Shown in pieces: positions 58,525 to 64,000 of a stretch of 64,000 nt of DNA. The DNA is taken from positions 89,661,975-89,725,974 of the forward strand of contig OX465285.1 in assembly GCA_949987705.1 (NCBI GenBank). The letters run 5' to 3'. The notes beneath the pieces were generated by a model. It ran no database searches and was not told the origin of the DNA. It worked only from the letters and a program-made list of their open reading frames with translations. The translations under genes and the position numbers were made by a program. Every line of letters begins with the position of its first letter. Position 1 is the first letter of the stretch. This DNA comes from Thereva unica (Eukaryota; Arthropoda; Insecta; Diptera; Therevidae).

Positions 58525-58805
58525 ACCTATAAACCATCTATATTATTAATCTTAAGCCTCTTTGAGTTTAACTGTGCTGTTGTAATACGGTCTGACACTG
58601 CTATCCATTCCAGTAGCGAATTATTGATTTTACCACTTAGATATATTCCCGCTCCGTTTATATATCGATCGTTTACATTTGGGATACCTGAGTAAATTAT
58701 GAGATCACTGTCTACCGTATGTTTATCACCACAGGTGTTCCATTGCATTTCCCTGATCGTTAGGATGTTAATACATAACCTTTTTCGTTCCTGATCACAT
58801 TGCAC
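58525..58805 (-). pseudogene. LINE apurinic-type endonuclease domain fragment
   Basis: A continuous minus-strand frame reads INILTIREMQWNTCGDKHTV, DSDLIIYSGIPN, GAGIYLSGKINNSLLEW, VSDRITTAQLNSKRLKI. This is the N-terminal half of the exonuclease/endonuclease/phosphatase domain of CR1/RTE/CFDP2-like LINEs (L-x-x-Q-E-x-x-W with the catalytic Glu, then IYYSG, G-x-G-x-x-V/L-S, and D-x-R). The catalytic Glu (REMQW) is kept although the usual Gln before it is Arg. It ends at a stop where the I-x-V-Y-A-P-T motif is expected. May belong to the same family as 28050-29075. Confidence 0.72.
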
Positions 58806-59330
58806 TTAGCAGTGATCAACCAAAGGCACGATTTCGTTCTATTGTTAAAATGTTCATAAAATGAAGATCATGGATCACGAGTTATTAGCCTTACTTAAGC
58901 AGTAAGGGCAGATCGACTTGAATACTTTGTAATCTGGGAAATTTGTCTCCGAATTCGACACTTTCCCATTTTGAACGCCAACCCATAGAATGGGTTTACG
59001 ATGGCTTTGTTTGGTCTAGGCAATTAAAATCTGCAGTAGTAGACTTTGCTAGATCAGGGCTGGTTACGCTATATATTTCTCAAAAACTTTTGGCAGAGTA
59101 TGATACCTGCCTCCGTTGACAAAGCTCCAAGTTTCAACTAGTGGTTATTGAAACAGTCGTAAAAGCATAGATTGAAGATTTTCCTTCTGGTCAAAGTAGG
59201 TATTAACGATCTTGCTGTAATAATATCCGAGGATCGGCGGTGGAATGATCACATATTCCAAACTAGCAACTAGCATCCCAGTGCATCGTATTTTTAAACA
59301 GATGGAAATTTCTAAGCTTTCGATTCTGCC
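58806..59330. other. non-coding, nothing recognised
   Basis: May include the lost N-terminal part of the adjacent mariner-like element but no helix-turn-helix sequence could be read. Confidence 0.3.
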
Positions 59331-59890
59331 TTGAACGCAATGTGTTTATTTGCCCTGGGGCTAGACGATTTGCAAACACGTGCAATCAAACTCATTAACG
59401 ACGATAACCTTTGTAATGGCGGCAAGGAATTTTATGTATCGATTCGTTTTCAACAGCTTGGCTGCTCGTATGGATCAACTTGGCGTATTTTAAAAAAGGA
59501 TCTTGGTTTAAAAGCATACAAAATTCAACTGGTACCATAATTGAAGCCAGCCGACCATCTAAATCGTCACTGTTTCAGTGTTTGAGATAAGCTTGAAGTA
59601 GATCCACCCGAAGATCCACGATCAAAATTTTGTTCTATTTTGATAAGTCCCATTACTGGCTTAACAGCGATGCCAATAAACAAAATTACCGTATTTGGAC
59701 AGAAGGGTTACTGTGACTATTTACTGCCTGAAATTGTCATCCGTGAACTCGACTACATGTAGTTCAAACAGGACAGGCGCTACTTACCACACAGCACGTG
59801 AAACCATGGCTTTATTGCGAGAACAACTCGGTGAGCAGTTATGTACACGAATTGGTATTGAAAGCCAACATTCGCAAACATAGATTGTCG
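59331..59890 (+). pseudogene. mariner/Tc1-type (IS630 superfamily) transposase pseudogene
   Basis: Frame-shifted translation shows, in order: STWRILKKDLGLKAYKIQLV then LKPADHLNRH (59485-59570), the end of the DNA-binding part and linker; FDKSHYWLNSDANKQNYRIW (59639-59697), the first catalytic Asp block where the family has DEAHFWLNGYVNKQN...W, so Asp is kept but Glu-Ala became Lys-Ser; and FKQDR / YHTARETMALLREQLGEQ (59760-59840), equal to the second catalytic block QQDGATxHTA, split over two frames. The third acidic block (PRSxDLTPLDFFLW region) is missing after 59890. Terminal repeats were not identified. Dead copy. Confidence 0.82.
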
Positions 59891-60289
59891 ACAAATAAGG
59901 GCCTTGATGGATAGATGGAAACAGTAGAAACTTGTGATCTTGCCAAAGCCGGATAACCTCTCAGGGGATCCCGACGTTTGCTGAATGCAATCCAGAATCT
60001 ATGCTGGTCACCAAACCAGTGTTCGTAAGGATCAATGTAGGGGAATAGACCATTCTCACAGCCCGCCCTAAGGTACCCCGGAGTGAGGATCGACTCGTCC
60101 AATCAACAATCAAAACTTAAAAAACATTTAATTGCAGTTTTGAAATGTTCGAATTCGAAGATATGAGCACCAGATTTCATGATGTTTTTCTCAATAAATA
60201 CGCGGTGAGTTTTTAGTTTCGTTGGGAAGCGAGTTACACAAAATTATTTCTTCTTTGAGAAGTTAAATTGCGCAAATTTAACATATAGT
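59891..60289. other. non-coding, nothing recognised
   Basis: An 87-aa minus ORF at 59839-60102 has no domain and overlaps the mariner pseudogene. Confidence 0.3.
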
Positions 60290-60431
60290 TTTGCTTGGTG
60301 TCGGCCTTGAATATAAAGAGAGTGAGTCGTCCTGCAGACAATCTTCTGATGCCCGTCACATGGCCGAGGACTATTTTTCAATCATGGCCGGTGTTCGCCC
60401 GTTGTAAGGCCAATTTTTATTTTTACTCGGG
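60290..60431. mobile_element. MITE, CCCGAGC family (copy 3, right half)
   Basis: CCTGCAGACAATCTTCTGAT, CACATGGCCGAGGACTAT, GGCCGGTGTTCGCCCGTTGT, AAGGCCAATTTTTATTTTTA, CTCGGG match the right half of 26751-27025, ending at the terminal repeat. The left terminal repeat is absent within 300 bases. The short ORFs in both copies (26853-27092 and 60295-60492) share a peptide only because the DNA is repeated. Confidence 0.7.
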
Positions 60432-61734
60432 GGATGATGGTGTTTATAGCTTATCCTTTGAAGATACATTATTGAACCCATACATTTATTAAATTCAAGT
60501 CTGAAACCTACTCGGAAAGAACGTGAAGTTGAATGGGATCCTAACAATTGGAGTGAACATTAGAATGCATGCGAAAAAATCTACATCTTTTGAATGTTGG
60601 ATTCTGTGTGATTTGAAGAGTTGATTGCAGTCAAAGGAAATATTTTCGTAGAATTGACATACCTTGATGGTAATGACGAATTAATCAGAATAGAAGATGC
60701 AGTACACATATGGTATGTATAATTGCTTTTGAATTGTATTAAAGGTGCTAGAAAGTATAAACAAAACAAGCAACAAATACAGACTTTGTTCTATACGATC
60801 TAATAACAAAAAAAATGTGTCAATCTACAACATTCCTCTTAAATTACTAAAAAAAACTATCAAAACCACGCCCCTATAAATTAAATACATCTTTTTAAAA
60901 TTGCAGACAGCGCTTAGAACGTCATCAAAACAATACCAACCCTCTTCAAAATAAAAACTAAATAAATAAAAAACGAAAAACAAAAGCAAAAATACAACAT
61001 TAATAATAGACAGAAACAATATAATTTTACTGCCATTTCAAAAGGACCTAGAAGAAAGAAACAACATCAAACAAAAACAATTTCAATTACCTAACATTAA
61101 TTAATTACAAAAAAACAAAAAAAAGCTTTCACCTGAGGCAATAAAAGGCTAACAGAGAGCAACACACATAGGCAATTCTAATTTAAACAGCGCATATACC
61201 TTATTTCAATACCATACAAAATTTCATTGTATCCGCTTAGTAAAAATTTCATGAAAAAAAAATGTAAAATGTGTAATTCAAAAGTATGACGAAGATTGTC
61301 ACAGTCATACTTTAATTGTTATTATATTTATCAGTATTTATTTATATTAAATATGGCATCTCTGTTGATAATTGTTTATACGAAATGTGACTAATGCTTT
61401 ATTAATAATCGATTGGAATGTGATGTGTGAGTGTGTGAATCATGGAAATATGTAATAATAATAGTTAATAGTAAGAAAGATTTATGTAGGAGTTTTTAGA
61501 AGGTTGTTTTTTTATTTTTATTTAATAAACAAAAGATATCTTTATTTTTCTTGTGATGTTTTTGTTGTTTTAGTTAGTTAGCAAAATTTTTAGTGGTTTA
61601 ACAATCTATATAAATATAGTTACAGTGTCTGTCTGTGCTTTCAAAATAATTGTGTTTTTCTAAGTTTATATGGTTATTTACATAATATTAAAACAAAATC
61701 AAGTATTTTTTAAATTTTTGTGTGTCTGTATGTC
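60432..61734. other. very AT-rich non-coding DNA
   Basis: 60780-61560 is dominated by A- or T-rich runs. No ORF with a domain. Confidence 0.35.
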
Positions 61735-62034
61735 TGTCTATTTGGCCGCACTAATCTCGGAAAAGGCTAATCCGATTGGGATGGGAATTTCACTGGAAGA
61801 ATCAGCATTTTTACGGGCATGTTTTAGGTTAGACTATGGATAGTTCGGGTGACAATGCAATCCGACCATTTTGTAAATAAATTAAGATGGCGGATCCAAG
61901 ATGGCGGCCGAATTTCGCAACCCCCCACATGGGTATCAAATGGGTATCAAATGAAAGGGAATGATAAGTAGAATACAACTAGCTATTTGGTGTCATTCCA
62001 AAATCAAAATGGCGGCCGATACAAATGGCGAACT
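61735..62034 (+). repeat. dispersed-repeat-like block with GATGGCGGC and GGGTATCAAATG
   Basis: AAGATGGCGGATCCAAGATG, GCGGCCGAATTTCG, then ATGGGTATCAAATGGGTATC, AAATGAAAGGG, and later AAAATGGCGGCCGATAC. Preceded by a TGTCTGTATGTCTGTC run. Blocks with this vocabulary are common interspersed repeats in insect genomes as I remember, but I cannot name the family. GGTATCAAATG is duplicated in tandem here. Confidence 0.45.
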
Positions 62035-62285
62035 ACTTAATTGCATATGAGGGCAGGTGAGAGAATTGAGCCTTGGGGAACGCCAGCCGAGATGAAATGA
62101 GGGTTGGATTCGACGTCATCCAATACTATCTTAATTGAACGGCTAGAAAGAAAGCTCTCAATCCAGTTCCTTAGAACTTAGTCGATACCAATAGCTTGGT
62201 GTGTAGAGAAATGAGCGAGATGCCATATTTTGTCGAAAGCCTTGGAAATATCTAGAGCAACCAATATAGGATATAGAAAATATTC
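62035..62285 (-). pseudogene. jockey-like LINE reverse transcriptase fragment (motifs A and B)
   Basis: Minus strand: ILVALDISKAFDKIWHLAHF (62210-62272, RT motif A with the catalytic Asp of LDISKAFD retained), stop, VLRNWIESFLSSRSIKIVLD then DVESNPHFISAGVPQGSILS (62085-62175, motif B with the G-V-P-Q-G-S motif), PALICN. Only one stop separates them, so this is one of the better preserved LINE pieces. The YADD box and everything after are lost. The minus ORF directly upstream (62404-62718, 104 aa) has no domain I recognise and may be 5' material of the same element or of a Helitron. Confidence 0.8.
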
Positions 62286-62699
62286 TGAAATTAAAGATAT
62301 GTCATTGACCTGCTGGCTGCTCTTTAAAAATTCGTAATAGACACGGAAATTGAAATGAGCGACATTAATGACGATTTGCAAAATATCAATCAACTAAGTC
62401 GACTCAACTCAGTAATGCCACAAATGTTGTAATATCTTCAAGTGAAACATCGAGCATCGTTTTGCCACTCATCCGATTAGCAAGAAATTTTGTATATAGG
62501 GGTTTTCGGGTACGGTGAGTATTCCTACGGGGTCTATTTTCCTCTATCTCGAATCCTTGGGGTACTGATATAGCAAAATCCAAAACTTTTGTCTGGGAAG
62601 CATTCTTCAAATTATTGCTAAAGTTCGGTTTGGCATTGATAGGGCTTTGCAAGATTTCTGAGGAATAACCAACCGATGGGAGGCACTCTGACACTACTT

Positions 62700-62970
62700 G
62701 CATAGGATTTTCACTCATTTTTGCCTATCTCGATCAATGCTTGCCAATGAACTTAACGCATGCTTGAAAACATCATATCTATGGAACAGTTTGAAAAAAA
62801 ATCACGCTCCAACGAATATTCGTGTCCATTTGCAACAACGTGGCTCTACTCAAACATTTTCAAAGCAATTTTTGGACGTTGGAAATGAAGAAATTCTAAT
62901 CCATAGCAGAACATTTCATTATTTTATTTTTCGGAATCAAAAATGTCAGGTTGACAAGCGTGGCCGTTGA
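62700..62970 (+). pseudogene. Helitron helicase (PIF1-like) fragment
   Basis: Plus frame: LANELNACLKTSYLWNSLKK followed by NIRVHLQQRGSTQTFSKQFL and DVGNEEI (62740-62900). In Helitron Rep/Hel proteins the helicase region after the GGDFRQxLPV motif reads ...A..I.ACLKSSYLW..V..L.LT.NMRV.......F...LL.IG.G. Order, spacing and residues agree well. The Walker motifs lie upstream in intact proteins and are not present here, and the frame ends soon after. Dead fragment. Confidence 0.75.
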
Positions 62971-63009
62971 ATTGTGATATGTGCAGGTGATTTCGTTAAA
63001 CAGAGTGAC

Positions 63010-63153
63010 ACTTTTCTTTTCGAATTTACTTTCGTAGTAGGATTTGAGATTCTCACTGCCCATGGAATAAGCGACTTTGAAATTCCCAATTGTTTAGGCG
63101 CACGCCATACTATTGGCTTATGAGTGCAGCGAGGCGCAAAGGATTCCAGCTAG
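63010..63153. mobile_element. Helitron-like terminal region ending CTAG-T
   Basis: 63010-63110 is the inverse-complement homologue of 55485-55600 (GCAGTGAGAATCTC, ACGAAAGTAAATTCGAAAAG). It is followed by AATTCCCAATTGTTTAGGCG and, at 63134-63153, GCGCAAAGGATTCCAGCTAG followed by T. The last string is shared with 3864-3883. Helitrons end in CTRR and insert in front of T, so this could be the 3' end of the element whose helicase fragment lies 100 bases upstream. Confidence 0.45.
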
Positions 63154-64000
63154 TTATGCATATTTTTGTATTGCCAGTGCCGTGTGGGTGGTATGACCAG
63201 CTGCTAAAACATGAAACGAACTAACACGAAAACGGGAAGCAGCAACTGCCTTTTTCAGGATCAAATTAGTAGTTTCGTCTTAAGACGGCTCAACACTATA
63301 CGGTGCACGATCATGCGAATGAGGGCTTAAAACGTTTGATTCAATACCGACAACAGCCCGAACGTGTCCAAACGCCAATATTGGACGCTTGACATTGGAC
63401 ATACGATCGGCGTCGAGCTTAAGCCACACGATGCGTCCTACCATCAAGCGTCCCACATTGGAGGGTGGTCATAGCATGGTATAGAGCCAGCTTTATGATG
63501 TTCCCAATGTTCGTCTCAAACCGAAATGTATATTCGATATTTGTAGAGCCGCCAATTGTGAATTTATGTGCTCCACAGTGGGCACCAATTTTGTAAAATT
63601 GTTAACATTTTTTAGAGTTTTTTTTGGGGGGGGGGAATATTGAGACTGTTATGGGGCAAGTTCTGCACGGTAAAGTACTATACGGAAGACATCTATTCTG
63701 AATATGATTGGCTAGGTGTCTATTGTGCACGTAGTACGAATTTTTCCCGATAGGTGGCGCTCAACCTTGAATTAATTCAATCAAAATTTTTTTATGGTTA
63801 GACAAAATCATGTTTTGCAGATTTCTGCTTTGTTTTATTACACCCTTTTCTTATCCAGGACTATACACACATAATTTTTTTATCTAAAGGTGTTTCAACG
63901 CACGCAGGTTTTTGCTTGTATAGTAATAAAAAAAACCTGAAAAAAATGATTATCTAATTCCAAATTCCGTATATTTCACAATAGTTTGCTTTTTTCGTTG
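63154..64000. other. non-coding, nothing recognised
   Basis: 63200-63600 is moderately G+C-rich with no readable domain; a G run at 63627-63636; the end is AT-rich. Confidence 0.3.

Noticed and set aside
1..64000. CRISPR array, bacterial operon or phage region
   Set aside because: No regularly spaced direct repeats with unique spacers, no long ORFs with ribosome-binding sites; transposon content is insect-type throughout.

Overview
The window is eukaryotic, almost certainly insect DNA. The best guess is a brachyceran fly with a repeat-rich genome. Evidence: AT-rich background with GT/CA and TATG microsatellites; decayed jockey/R1-like and RTE/CR1-like LINEs, hAT, mariner, Helitron and BEL/Pao-type remnants; and sequences derived from insect-type 5S rRNA. 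I see no bacterial operons, CRISPR array, intact tRNA or rRNA gene, and no multi-exon host gene. Species is inferred only from style.

Layout. 0-5 kb is mostly unique non-coding DNA with triplet repeats, a homeodomain/POU-like site and one weak ORF. 5-10.6 kb holds a BEL/Pao-like fragment, two minus-strand tRNA-Leu-type primer-binding sites, a MITE family rich in GCCGGC, and the best host-gene candidate (minus strand, 8947-9324). 13-19 kb carries two 5S-rRNA-derived SINE-like copies, two MITEs and a LINE tail. 22-29 kb is a LINE graveyard (RT, RNase H and C-terminal pieces on minus, one RT on plus) with a 275-bp MITE. 31-34 kb has a terminal-repeat MITE, a 767-bp hAT element with near-perfect 8-bp target duplications and a second copy of the CCCGTTTATGAC family. 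37-42 kb is a nest: a short MITE, a 5S-derived copy, a 596-bp element with 10-bp duplications, a tRNA-like segment split by a 1306-bp hAT element with perfect 8-bp duplications, and an internally deleted relative of the 31-kb hAT. 45.8-47.2 and 51.6-52.6 kb are LINE fragments. 55-63 kb contains Helitron-like repeats and helicase, a fourth 5S copy, a LINE endonuclease, a mariner transposase pseudogene, a MITE end and a jockey-like RT fragment. Unique islands between these clusters (about 1.7-2.9, 20.0-20.5, 24.6-25.6, 29.5-30.8, 35.5-37.3, 43.0-44.0, 48.8-49.5 kb) look like host intergenic or intronic DNA, some with homeodomain-type motifs.

The most notable signal is a dispersed family of four diverged copies derived from 5S rRNA. 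They share diagnostic changes relative to real 5S, and two of them share a downstream tail, so they behave like a SINE3-type retroposon rather than random 5S pseudogenes. All protein-coding transposon pieces are visibly broken. No element here looks autonomous.
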